A stretch of 64,000 nt of DNA from Micromonospora sp. WMMD1120 (GTDB taxonomy: Bacteria; Actinomycetota; Actinomycetes; Mycobacteriales; Micromonosporaceae), in the NCBI RefSeq assembly GCF_029626235.1, contig NZ_JARUBO010000005.1:4808001-4872000 (forward strand), given 5' to 3'. Position 1 is the stretch's first letter. The number at the start of each line of letters is the position of its first letter. The notes beneath the pieces are model-generated. The model searched no databases, was not told the DNA's origin, and was given only the letters and a program-made list of their open reading frames with translations. Below, one piece after another: positions 35,085 to 43,272 of this stretch. Both the position numbers and the translations under genes were made by a program.

Positions 35085-37189
35085 CAACTCGCCCGCCCTT
35101 CTGCCATCGCGCGTACGGACCATCGCGCCGGTGGGGCGTCGCCGACCACCACCGAAACGGTGCGGTGGGCGGACGCCGCGAACGACCGACGCTTCCGCCA
35201 CAGGATGCCCGCCGACGTCCCGGGGCAGAAGACCACCCGCAACGCCGCCGCGTCCAGCCCCGCCACCTCATCCACGGAACCCAGGCGGCGGCACCGCTCG
35301 GGCAGCGGCTCCCCACCCAGGGCGTCGTCGACCACGACGACGTCCACCGTCGGGGCGAGCTGCGCGAGCAGGCGTACGCCCAGACGTTGGCAGGCGTGCG
35401 GGTCACCGCCGAGGGTGAGCACGTCGGGGGCGGCGGCCAGATCCACCCACAGTCGGCGGCCGTCGTGCTCGCCGAGCACCACCGGAACTGTCGACGGTGG
35501 CGGATGCCATCCCTCCTCCAGCCACCCGTACGCCGAGCCCCAGCGCGCCGGCCGTGCGCCGACCAGTCGTACGGTCATCGGGATCGAGTCGGTGTCCAGG
35601 TCGGTGACCAGGGGAGGGAACCAGCCCGGCGCCGTCGCCGCCAGCGAGCCGATGCCGGCGACGCGTTGCAGGTCGCCGGTGGGCAGCGCGATGGCGCGTC
35701 GCAGCCCGGTGACCACCGGTGCGGGCGTCGCCGCTGCCGGGTCGACGGTCTCGCGGTCGTCGTCCGGAGTGGGTTCGGCTGTCGACTGCGGCGACTCGAC
35801 CGGGATCAGCCGGGCGGTGGAGGCCGGTGGGTCGTCCGCCGCCGGGCGGGGCGCGGGCAGCGGCGTGGGGCGGGCGGACGCGAGAGGCGCGGACACGCGC
35901 TGCGGCGGGGTGGTGGGCGTCAACGGGGTGACGGGTCGAGGTGCGGCTACCGGCGGCGGGCTGACCGGTTGCGGGGCGGCGAGCTGCGTCGCGGGCTGAG
36001 GTCGTACACCGGTTTGCGGTGGGGTGGGCGCAGGCCGCGCGGCGGGTTGCGGCGCGGGCGGCTGCGGCTCCGAGGCCCGGGGTGGCGCGGCTCGCGGTGC
36101 CACCGGGACGGAGAGCTGCCGCTGCGCCGGAGCTGTCGGCGGTTCCGGCACGCGCACCACCGGCGGGCCGGTCGGTGCCGTGGCCGGCGGGTGGCGGTCG
36201 GGCCCGGTCAACGGGTCGGCGTCCGGCGCGGCGGCGCCCGGCGCGGCGGCCGCTTCGGTGGGTGGAACGCCGGTGGGCGGCGCGCCGATCGCGCCGGTGG
36301 GTGGAACGGCCGTGGCCGGCGTGGCGCGGGGGGTGGCCGGCGGGGGAGCGGCCGGGGCGTCGGGAGGGCCCGTGAAGGGGAGTCGGGGCGGGGTGGGCGG
36401 TGGTGTGTCCGGGCCCGCGGTGGCGGGCGGCAGGGAGGCCACGGGAGCGGCGGATGGGCGGGTGGTGACCGGCGGCTGCGAAACCGGCTCCGGCCTGGAC
36501 GGCCCGGGGTGCTGCGGCAGCGTGGCGGTGACGGTCGTGGCGGACGGGGTGACCGGGGCGGCCGTCGCCGTTGTGGGCTCGCGCGCGGGACCGGCGGCCG
36601 AGGCGGTGGGACCGATCGACGCCGCAACGCGTCGGCTGCGCCGGAGCAGGAGCGGGACGGCCAGCGCAGCCAGCAGCAGACCGGCCACCGTCGCGAGCAG
36701 ACTCGGGGAGATCCCCCCGTCGTGGGCCTCCGGCTGGGCCCCGGCCGTCGCTGCCGGCGCGCTGGCGGACGGGAGGTCGCTCGGCGGCGCGACGGACGGC
36801 AACGGGCCGGTGCGCACACCGGGGCCCCGGGCGTCGTCAGGTAGGAGCAGGATCCAGCCGGGCTCGACGATGGTCGGGTCGTTCATGACCCGGCCGTCGG
36901 GCTGCGGCCGCCCCCGGTTGAGATCGAAGATCTCGCGGTAGCGCTTACCGTCGCCGAGGGTCTGTGCGGCGATGGCGAAGAGGAACTCGCGCTGGCCGTC
37001 GACGGGCGCACCGACCACATAGAACTTCCCGGCGGCGGCCGAGGGCGCCGGTGCCGCTTCCGCCGCGCTGGCGAGGGCCGAAGTCAGCATCAGGAGTACG
37101 GCGAACACCGCCCCGGCCAGGACGGCCGCAGTGTTCGCGCGATCCGTGGTCCGGATCGTGAACAGCCGAGCCCTGCCGTCCGTTTCCAT
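35084..37189 (-). CDS. LysM-like membrane protein with long Pro-rich linker
   Basis: 701 residues from ATG 37189 with CAGGAGC upstream. A hydrophobic N-terminus (about 20-46) acts as signal or anchor. A LysM-like segment follows (about 55-125; FAIAAQTLGDGKRYREIFDL, then PGWILLLPDDARGPGV), then a second membrane span (about 160-182) with RRSRR after it. A Pro/Ala/Thr-rich stretch runs from about 200 to 490. The C-terminal domain contains LGEHDGRRLWVDLAAAPDVL and VDVVVVDDALGG, resembling a P-loop-less relative of the cytosolic domains in actinobacterial LysM/BTAD proteins. The LysM-like module closely matches the N-terminus of the pseudo-mycosin at 39370. It probably links the secretion apparatus to peptidoglycan; this is inference. 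Confidence 0.65.
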   Translation of the reverse strand: METDGRARLFTIRTTDRANTAAVLAGAVFAVLLMLTSALASAAEAAPAPSAAAGKFYVVGAPVDGQREFLFAIAAQTLGDGKRYREIFDLNRGRPQPDGRVMNDPTIVEPGWILLLPDDARGPGVRTGPLPSVAPPSDLPSASAPAATAGAQPEAHDGGISPSLLATVAGLLLAALAVPLLLRRSRRVAASIGPTASAAGPAREPTTATAAPVTPSATTVTATLPQHPGPSRPEPVSQPPVTTRPSAAPVASLPPATAGPDTPPPTPPRLPFTGPPDAPAAPPPATPRATPATAVPPTGAIGAPPTGVPPTEAAAAPGAAAPDADPLTGPDRHPPATAPTGPPVVRVPEPPTAPAQRQLSVPVAPRAAPPRASEPQPPAPQPAARPAPTPPQTGVRPQPATQLAAPQPVSPPPVAAPRPVTPLTPTTPPQRVSAPLASARPTPLPAPRPAADDPPASTARLIPVESPQSTAEPTPDDDRETVDPAAATPAPVVTGLRRAIALPTGDLQRVAGIGSLAATAPGWFPPLVTDLDTDSIPMTVRLVGARPARWGSAYGWLEEGWHPPPSTVPVVLGEHDGRRLWVDLAAAPDVLTLGGDPHACQRLGVRLLAQLAPTVDVVVVDDALGGEPLPERCRRLGSVDEVAGLDAAALRVVFCPGTSAGILWRKRRSFAASAHRTVSVVVGDAPPARWSVRAMAEGRAS

Positions 37190-37215
37190 GGTGAGCTCCT
37201 GAGTGTGGAGGCATT

Positions 37216-37503
37216 ATGAGCGGAATTACACCGTATTCGTCCGGCGAGGGCAATGTTGCCGACCGATGCTGTGCCGCCGTCGCGGAGATCGGTGAACAGG
37301 TCGACCGGCTACGCGTCCAGCTGGGACGGCTCGACCCCGAGCGACTGCGGATGTCCCCCCTACGGTTGCAGGCACTGCTCGTCGGGTTCGACATCTACGC
37401 TCGGATGCTCGACGACGCGTTGAACGACATCGTCGCCGACCTCCGGGCGTCCGTCGCGCCGTCGGGCCGCGACCTGGAGTCGGCTGCGGGTGAGCGACGA
37501 TGA
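37216..37503 (+). CDS. Small helical hypothetical protein
   Basis: 95 residues from ATG 37216, with GGAGG 6-10 bases upstream. It is mostly helical (VAEIGEQVDRLRVQLGRLD, ALLVGFDIYARMLDDALND). The size fits WXG100-like or chaperone-like small proteins, but no W-x-G turn is present. It begins only 26 bp from the divergent LysM gene start, and its stop overlaps the next gene by ATGA. No family was recognised. Confidence 0.6.
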   Translation: MSGITPYSSGEGNVADRCCAAVAEIGEQVDRLRVQLGRLDPERLRMSPLRLQALLVGFDIYARMLDDALNDIVADLRASVAPSGRDLESAAGERR

Positions 37504-37802
37504 CCGGCACACCATACGAAGTGGACCCCGGCTCCGCCATCGGTGAACTGGCTGCGGGCCTCGCGGACCGGTTGGCCACCCTGCGGCGGATGGTGGAGCC
37601 GGTGGCGGCGTCCACCCAGGACGCCGAGCGGGCAGCGCTGCGGCCGTCGCACGAGTGCGCCATCGCGGTGGACGGGCTGCTCGGCCGTACCGGCATCCTC
37701 ACCCTCATCGGCGGCGCGCTGGACACGAGCTGGCCGGTCGGTGGCGATTCCGGCTGGGACGCCGACGACGTGCCGGGCCGGGGTGACCGCGATGCACTGT
37801 GA
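37500..37802 (+). CDS. Small hypothetical protein between helical protein and anti-sigma factor
   Basis: 100 residues from ATG 37500, overlapping the upstream stop (ATGA), and itself overlapping the start of the anti-sigma-like gene. The N-terminal half is helical (IGELAAGLADRLATLRRMVE); the C-terminal tail is Asp/Gly rich and probably disordered. It has no signal peptide. The unbroken chain of overlapping genes points to one operon with the anti-sigma and sigma genes. No family was recognised. Confidence 0.6.
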   Translation: MTGTPYEVDPGSAIGELAAGLADRLATLRRMVEPVAASTQDAERAALRPSHECAIAVDGLLGRTGILTLIGGALDTSWPVGGDSGWDADDVPGRGDRDAL

Positions 37803-38679
37803 GGACGCCATCATGCGGGCGAAGGTGGGTCTGCTCACCATCGGCCGGGTGAGCGACACCGAACGTACGGAGGTGGCCCGCCACCTGACCGACTGCCCGT
37901 CCTGCCGCTCCGAGCGCGAGGACATCGCACGGGTCGTCGACCTGCTCGACGTGCTGCGGTCCGCGCCGGGCACCGTGCTGCGCGAGCTGCCCGCCGGTCC
38001 CTCGCCCGCAGTCGTCGCGCCGCTGCTGCTCCGCCCGACAGCACAGCAGTTCGGAGTGCCGGGCGCCGCGGCGCGAGCGCCGTCGTACCCGCGTGTCCTC
38101 GCGGCTCTTCCGCCGGCGGTCGCGGCGCGGCCGGTCCCGGCGGTCATCGCGGCCCGGCCGGCTGCGCCCGTGTCGCGCCCGTCGTCACTGACCTCGCTGC
38201 CGCCCCGCCCGGCCACCGGTCGGCTCTCCGTCGGTCCGCACTCGCACCGCCGCCCCCGCCGCTGGTCGCCCGGGATAGCGGTGTCGTCGGCCCTGCTCGT
38301 GGTGGCAGTGGCCGCCGGCACCACCGTCCTCTACCGGGCGTCGCAGGCGGATCCGCCGGGCCCGATCGTGGCGACCGCCGCGTCCAGCGACGCGTCCGGG
38401 GTCGACCTGCGGGCGGTCGTCCGCGGCGAGACCGACGGCGTGGGCGTGGAGTTGACAGTCGGTGGCCTGGTCCGGGGCTCCTCCTACCAGGTGTACGCGG
38501 CCACCGTCGACGACGATCTGCGCCTCCTGGGGGAGATCACCGGCGGTGCCGGCGCGGTTCGCTGGTCGGGGCCGGCGGACCTGCCGGTGGACGACCTCGC
38601 CTACCTGAGCGTCTCCGAGGCGAACGGCGCGGTGGTGGCGATGGCGACGGTCGTCCGCGACGCGTCCGCGCCACTGTGA
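37792..38679 (+). CDS. Zinc-finger anti-sigma factor (membrane-bound, RskA-like)
   Basis: 295 residues from ATG 37792 (GTG 37783 is an alternative). The cytosolic N-terminus has an anti-sigma zinc-finger motif: Cys3, then RHLTDCPSC with His31, Cys35 and Cys38. A Pro/Ala-rich stretch leads to one membrane span (about 162-184). The extracellular part (about 200-295) has LTVGGLVRGSSYQVYAATVD and resembles the C-terminal domain of RskA-type anti-sigma factors. It presumably binds the ECF sigma factor encoded 115 bp downstream and releases it on an envelope signal, as in the family. Unusually, it precedes the sigma gene, and a second anti-sigma-like gene follows at 41028. Confidence 0.85.
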   Translation: MHCEDAIMRAKVGLLTIGRVSDTERTEVARHLTDCPSCRSEREDIARVVDLLDVLRSAPGTVLRELPAGPSPAVVAPLLLRPTAQQFGVPGAAARAPSYPRVLAALPPAVAARPVPAVIAARPAAPVSRPSSLTSLPPRPATGRLSVGPHSHRRPRRWSPGIAVSSALLVVAVAAGTTVLYRASQADPPGPIVATAASSDASGVDLRAVVRGETDGVGVELTVGGLVRGSSYQVYAATVDDDLRLLGEITGGAGAVRWSGPADLPVDDLAYLSVSEANGAVVAMATVVRDASAPL

Positions 38680-38793
38680 CATATGACACACATCGATGGT
38701 GAAGGGGGTTTACCCAGGTCCCGGTCCCCAGTGGAGCAATGGTTCTTGAGTAGGGTGTCGCCGTCCGTGAACCCGGCATTCGGCGGCGTCGTT

Positions 38794-39360
38794 ATGGTTT
38801 CCGTGGATCAGGTCACCGCGCAGGCGGCGTCCGGCGAGCTGACGCGCCCTCCGGCGAACGACGAGGCGCTCGGGGTCGCGTACCGGACCCATGGTCCGGT
38901 CGTGCTCAATTACCTGTCGCGCATGTTGCTGGGCAACCGCGCGCTGGCCGAGGACATCCTCCAGGAAACGCTGGTGCGCGCCTGGAACCATCCGGAGGCG
39001 CGCACAGCCGACGGGCAGTGGAGCCGGGGTTGGCTGCTGACGGTCGCGCGGCGCATCGCCATCGACCACATCCGGTCGGCGCAGGGGCGTACGACGGAGG
39101 CGCTCGACGAACGCATCGCCGACCAGGAGGTGGTCGAGGACGACGTCGACCGGATGCTGAACGCGCGGACCGTCCGGGAGGCGGTCGCGTCCCTGCCGGA
39201 GCGCCTGCGCGGCGCCCTGATCGAGATCTACTTCCGGGAGAGCTCGGTCGCCGAGGCGGCCCGCAACCTGTCCGTTCCCGAGGGGACGGTGAAGTCCCGG
39301 ACGTTCTACGCGTTGCGGGCGCTGCACGAGGAGCTGGTGAAACGTGACTTCGCGCTCTAG
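38794..39360 (+). CDS. ECF RNA polymerase sigma factor (SigK/SigL-like)
   Basis: About 188 residues. Region 2 is DILQETLVRAWNHPEA followed by WLLTVARRIAIDHIRSAQ. Region 4 is SLPERLRGALIEIYFRESSV, then the helix-turn-helix AARNLSVPEGTVKSRTFYAL. ATG 38794 is chosen because it gives a normal ECF N-terminus; GTG 38767 and ATG 38683 are in-frame alternatives and none has a strong ribosome binding site. It sits between two anti-sigma-like genes and just upstream of a type VII subtilase-like gene, so its regulon probably includes this locus. The 115 bp ahead of it is likely to hold its promoter, but no consensus could be assigned. Confidence 0.9.
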   Translation: MVSVDQVTAQAASGELTRPPANDEALGVAYRTHGPVVLNYLSRMLLGNRALAEDILQETLVRAWNHPEARTADGQWSRGWLLTVARRIAIDHIRSAQGRTTEALDERIADQEVVEDDVDRMLNARTVREAVASLPERLRGALIEIYFRESSVAEAARNLSVPEGTVKSRTFYALRALHEELVKRDFAL

Positions 39361-39369
39361 GAGGCCGGC

Positions 39370-40926
39370 GTGACCCTCCGATCGACGCACCGCTGGGCGG
39401 TGGCCGGCCTGGTGGTCGCGCTGCTCGCCGTGCTGACGCCGGCCGCTCCGGCCACCGCAGCGGTCGACGAGTACGTGCTGTACGCCACCGTCACGGCGAA
39501 CAGCTCGGGTCAGGGGCAGACCCTCGCCGACATCGCCGGACGCTACCTGGGCGACGCCGAGCGCGCCGACGAGCTGTTCAACCTCAACAGCGGCCGCCGG
39601 CAGCCCGACGGCAAGGCGCTCACCGACGCGGACCGGTTGACCCCGGGGTGGTACGTCGTGCTGCCCTGGGACGCCGTCGGACCCGGGGTGCAGTACGGCG
39701 TCCTGCCGACCCGGCCTCCGGACCCCTCCGCCACGGCGTCGCCCCCGTCCACCGCCACCGGACCGGGAACTCCACCGTCGAGTCCCGACCCGCTGCCGAC
39801 ATCCCGTCCGGGCGGCAAGTGCGTCGCGGCCACCGTCGCGAGCGACAGGTCCACCTGGGCCACCACGCGCCTGGCCGCGGACCGGGTGTGGCCGCGGACC
39901 AGGGGCGCCGGGCAGCTCGTGGCCGTGGTGGACTCCGGTGTCGACGGCCGGCTGCCGCAGTTGACCGGTCGGGTCGCGCAGGGCGCCGACCTGGTCACCG
40001 GTGGCCGACGCGGAGACACCGACTGTCTCGGCACCGGCACCGCGATGGCCGGCCTGATCGCCGCGAGCGCCCCACCGGGCGGTGGCTTCGCCGGCATCGC
40101 GCCCGACGCGGTGGTGCTGCCCATCCGGATCGCCACCGACGGCAAGCCGGTGGGCCCGGCCGACCAGGCCGCGGCCATCGAGGTGGCCGCCTCCGCCGGC
40201 GCCACCGTGATCGCCCTCGGCGACCACGTCACGGTCACCGACGAGGCCGTACGCCGGGCGATCGAGCAGGCGCTGTCCCGCGACATCGTGGTGATCGCGG
40301 GCGCGCCCGCCGGCGCCGCGAACGCCGGGGCGGCGGACCTGCTGCCGGAGTACCTGCTGCTGGTCGGCGGGGTGAGCGCCGACGGCAAGGCGGCCGAGGA
40401 GTACGCGACCGACACCGTGGACGTCGTCGCGCCCGGCGTCAACGTCTCCAGCCTCGGCATCACCGGCACCACCGGGTTCGTCGGCAGCGGCACGCGCTAC
40501 GCGGTGGCGCTCGCCGCCGGGGAGGCGGCCCTGGTGCGCGCCGCGCATCCACGGTTGTCGGCGGTCCAGGTGGCCCGCCGGATCGTGCTGACCGCCGACG
40601 AGATGGGCGGTGCGCAGGCCGGCAGCCCCTACGGACACGGCATGATCGACCCGGAGGCCGCCGTCATCGAGGACCTGCCGGACGAGACCGAGTCGGTGCC
40701 GCCGGAGTCGGCCGGCACCAGCGGTGGCGTCGCCGGCGCCGGCACGGTGGCGCAGATCGCCATCCTGCTCACCATGGTGGCAGCGCTGGTTGCCGGCGCG
40801 CTGCTGGTGATCCGGCTGCGCCGCTCCACCCGCCGCCCGTCCGACGGCACCGGCGAGCCACCTGTCGCCGCCGAACCCACCGGTGCTCCCGAGCCGCAGA
40901 CGTCGACACCGAGCGGCGGACGATGA
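39370..40926 (+). CDS. LysM-like/subtilase fusion with lost catalytic residues (pseudo-mycosin)
   Basis: 518 residues. There is a signal peptide (WAVAGLVVALLAVLTPAAPATA), a LysM-like module (about 32-110, matching the 35084 protein), a Pro/Ser linker and a subtilisin-fold domain (about 155-435). A C-terminal membrane span (about 460-485) follows, as in mycosins. Asp188 is present (VAVVDSGVD). The His motif reads CLGTGTAMAG (Thr222 instead of His) and the Ser motif reads GSGTRYAVALAAG (Arg376 instead of Ser). The oxyanion Asn is replaced by Pro. The intact paralogue at 50178 has all these residues. The fold looks conserved and the frame is open, so a structural (non-proteolytic) role is more likely than a dead gene. 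It begins 10 bp after the sigma factor. Confidence 0.85.
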   Translation: MTLRSTHRWAVAGLVVALLAVLTPAAPATAAVDEYVLYATVTANSSGQGQTLADIAGRYLGDAERADELFNLNSGRRQPDGKALTDADRLTPGWYVVLPWDAVGPGVQYGVLPTRPPDPSATASPPSTATGPGTPPSSPDPLPTSRPGGKCVAATVASDRSTWATTRLAADRVWPRTRGAGQLVAVVDSGVDGRLPQLTGRVAQGADLVTGGRRGDTDCLGTGTAMAGLIAASAPPGGGFAGIAPDAVVLPIRIATDGKPVGPADQAAAIEVAASAGATVIALGDHVTVTDEAVRRAIEQALSRDIVVIAGAPAGAANAGAADLLPEYLLLVGGVSADGKAAEEYATDTVDVVAPGVNVSSLGITGTTGFVGSGTRYAVALAAGEAALVRAAHPRLSAVQVARRIVLTADEMGGAQAGSPYGHGMIDPEAAVIEDLPDETESVPPESAGTSGGVAGAGTVAQIAILLTMVAALVAGALLVIRLRRSTRRPSDGTGEPPVAAEPTGAPEPQTSTPSGGR

Positions 40927-41027
40927 AATCTTCCATGGCTGAACCGGCACTCGGTCGTACTCGTTCTCCAGGTGGCAGGGGGACGTGCGGACGGGGGGCG
41001 ACCAGGGACATGAGGATTTGATGCCCA

Positions 41028-41813
41028 GTGGGCGACATCGGATGTGAGGAGCCGGAGCTGCGCGGCAAGATCGCGCTCTACGTCACCGGCCGGATCTCGG
41101 GCAGCGAGCAGTGGGAGGTGGAGGAGCACCTCGCCCACTGCGCCGACTGTCTGGAGGAGAGCCGGATCCTCGGCGACGCCGTGCTCGCGCTGGCCGTGCT
41201 CGGGGAGGCGGACCGGCGCGAACTCGTCGCCGACTTCGGCGTGCCGGTCGCCGCGACGACGGCGCACGGCGGTGCGCGTCCGGCGGGCTCGTCCGCTCCG
41301 CGGTCGCGCGACGACGCGGACCGACGCCCGTCGACCCGCCCATCGGGCCCGGGCCGACCGGGGTCGCGCTCCGGCCGTCGACGTCCCCGCAAGCCGATGC
41401 TGGCCGCCGGGGGCCTGGTGCTTGTCGTCCTGCTGGCCATCGGTGGTGTGCTCGGCCAGTCCGTTCTGAACGACGCGCCGCCGCCGGTAGCGCTGGTCGC
41501 CGACTCCGGAGGAAGCGCCAGCGGCGCCGTGTTGTCGGTGACCGTGTCGCCCGATGGCGGCGACGCCGCCATCCGGGCCACGGTCTCCGGTCTGGAAGCA
41601 GGCCGCAGCTACCGCTTCTACGTCACCGACGTGGCCGGTAACAGCTACGACATCGCCGGGCTGACCGGAACCGGGCAGGCCCAGGACCTCACCGGCGCGT
41701 GCCCGGTGCCGTTGGACCGGTTGGAGCGGTTCAGTGTGACGGCCGCCGACGGCGCGCTCGTCGTCGCCGCGACGGTACGCCGCACCGGCAGCACGCCGGC
41801 CGCGACCGGTTAA
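41028..41813 (+). CDS. Second zinc-finger anti-sigma-like membrane protein
   Basis: 261 residues from GTG 41028. It has an N-terminal zinc-finger pattern with Cys6 and EEHLAHCADC (His34, Cys38, Cys41), a basic linker, a membrane span (about 123-145; GGLVLVVLLAIGGVLGQSVL) and an extracellular domain with TVSGLEAGRSYRFYVTDV. This is the same overall layout as the anti-sigma factor at 37792 and looks like a divergent paralogue. It might regulate the same sigma factor, a different one, or sense the envelope state without binding sigma. About 100 bp separates it from the pseudo-mycosin gene. Confidence 0.75.
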   Translation: MGDIGCEEPELRGKIALYVTGRISGSEQWEVEEHLAHCADCLEESRILGDAVLALAVLGEADRRELVADFGVPVAATTAHGGARPAGSSAPRSRDDADRRPSTRPSGPGRPGSRSGRRRPRKPMLAAGGLVLVVLLAIGGVLGQSVLNDAPPPVALVADSGGSASGAVLSVTVSPDGGDAAIRATVSGLEAGRSYRFYVTDVAGNSYDIAGLTGTGQAQDLTGACPVPLDRLERFSVTAADGALVVAATVRRTGSTPAATG

Positions 41814-41976
41814 CCATTCAACAAACTCTCAGTCGCCGGTACCCCACCAGAAATATCGAACGTCTACGATCGCCTGATGCCCATTCCTGGCGGCGCTCGC
41901 CACGCCGGTCCGAGGTCGTCGTCTGCATGACGTCTGACCAGTCCCGTTGGACGAGCCCACCGGCGGCCCGCCCCTG

Positions 41977-43272
41977 ATGTCACCGCCCGCAGCCCCCTAC
42001 GCCGGGCCGCGCCGACCCTCCTCCGGTGCCCTTCGCTGGCTCGCCGACGGTCTCGCCGTGGTCGGCCCGGATCCGGGCGGCGTCGTCGCCGTCGGGGCGG
42101 CCCAGTTGCCCATCGAAGCCGGCGTGGTCACCGTCGTGGGTGAGGTCGCCGGTCCGGAGGACTGGGCGGCGATCACCGAGGCCCTGCCGGCGCTGGTCCA
42201 GCCCGGCACCGCGGTCCGGCTGGGCATCTCCGGCGCCGGCACCGCGCTCGGGCCGAGCGTCACCTCGCACCACGACGCGTCCCCGGCCGCCGCCCTGTCC
42301 CGGCAGGTGCAGGCCGACGTGTACGCCCCGGACGGACCGGTCCTGCTCGTCCCCGGCGGCACCCTGTACGCGGACGCGGGCTGGCGGCGCTCCAGCGGAG
42401 CCGGACCGTCGGTGCCGGCCGGCCTGCGCCATCCGCGACCGGGTTGGGAACCGGAGGTCGACACGGTCGCCCGGCACACCGCGGGCGCGCTGCGGGCGCG
42501 GTCGGTGCCGGCGGGGCTGTGGGTGCACCGGCAGACCGCGGACCGGGCACCGGTCCCGTACGACGACCCGGTGTACGCCATCCCGGCGGACAGCGAACGG
42601 GCCGTGGTGGTGGTCGGCCGCCCCGGCCTCGCGCCGCCGGACCCGCGGGCCGTCCGTACCGTCCTGGACGCGCTCGACCCGTCGGTGCTGCTGGCGCCGT
42701 ACGGCGTGCCGCTGTCGCTGGTGGTGGATCTCGCCAGCGATCTCGGCGGGCGGTGGGGACGACCGGTGGAGGTGGCGACCGGTCTGCCGACGCTCGACGA
42801 CGAGCACCGCCTGGTGTCCGCCGCTGTGGACCCGGACGGCCGCGACTGGTGGATCCCTCCGGTGACCCGGCTGCGCTGCGCGCCGGGGCGGGCGCCGACG
42901 CCGGTCACGCCACCAGCGGTCGTCGCCGGGCTACCCAGAGAGGGGGACACCCACCGACTCGGCCACGGCTGGGTCGTGGAGCCGACCGCGTGGGGCCTGT
43001 GGGTCCGACCACCGCACGCCCGCGACCGGGACGACCTGCGCCGTCGCCCCACCGATGGCACCCGGCTCGACATCCTGGTCGGTCTGCCGGGTGAGACCCC
43101 GCCACCCGAGGTCCGGACGCTGCTCGCCGCGCTCGTCGCCCGGCTCACCCCGCAGCAGCGGGCGCGGACCACCATCGCCCCGGACGAGGCCGACATCCTG
43201 TTGCGCCCCGGTGAACCAACGCCGGCGGCCACGGATGGCGGGCGCATCAGCGGCCCCAGGTCCGCCCGGTGA
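41977..43272 (+). CDS. Unrecognised type VII locus protein with APDGP/VPGGT module
   Basis: 431 residues from ATG 41977; in-frame TTG 41947 is possible and neither has a clear ribosome binding site. Near residue 110 it has SRQVQADVYAPDGPVLLVPG then GTLYA. The closely matching LAARTGVELLAPDGPVVAVPG then GTWYA occurs in the 51430 protein. Later segments include SVLLAPYGVPLSLVVDLASD and DWWIPPVTRLRC. It has no signal peptide or transmembrane span, so it is probably cytosolic. Its last 26 bp overlap the convergent eccB gene. A conserved accessory role in this subtype of type VII system is inferred from the shared module; no enzyme motif is evident. Confidence 0.65.
   Translation: MSPPAAPYAGPRRPSSGALRWLADGLAVVGPDPGGVVAVGAAQLPIEAGVVTVVGEVAGPEDWAAITEALPALVQPGTAVRLGISGAGTALGPSVTSHHDASPAAALSRQVQADVYAPDGPVLLVPGGTLYADAGWRRSSGAGPSVPAGLRHPRPGWEPEVDTVARHTAGALRARSVPAGLWVHRQTADRAPVPYDDPVYAIPADSERAVVVVGRPGLAPPDPRAVRTVLDALDPSVLLAPYGVPLSLVVDLASDLGGRWGRPVEVATGLPTLDDEHRLVSAAVDPDGRDWWIPPVTRLRCAPGRAPTPVTPPAVVAGLPREGDTHRLGHGWVVEPTAWGLWVRPPHARDRDDLRRRPTDGTRLDILVGLPGETPPPEVRTLLAALVARLTPQQRARTTIAPDEADILLRPGEPTPAATDGGRISGPRSAR

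Noticed and set aside
38680..38793. ECF-type promoter ahead of the sigma gene
   Set aside because: Sequences resembling ECF -35/-10 pairs were sought, but none could be distinguished from the GC-rich background with confidence.
41927..41977. 16-codon frame ending in ATGA overlap with the 41977 gene
   Set aside because: It could be a leader peptide, but it has no ribosome binding site and no recognisable attenuator structure.
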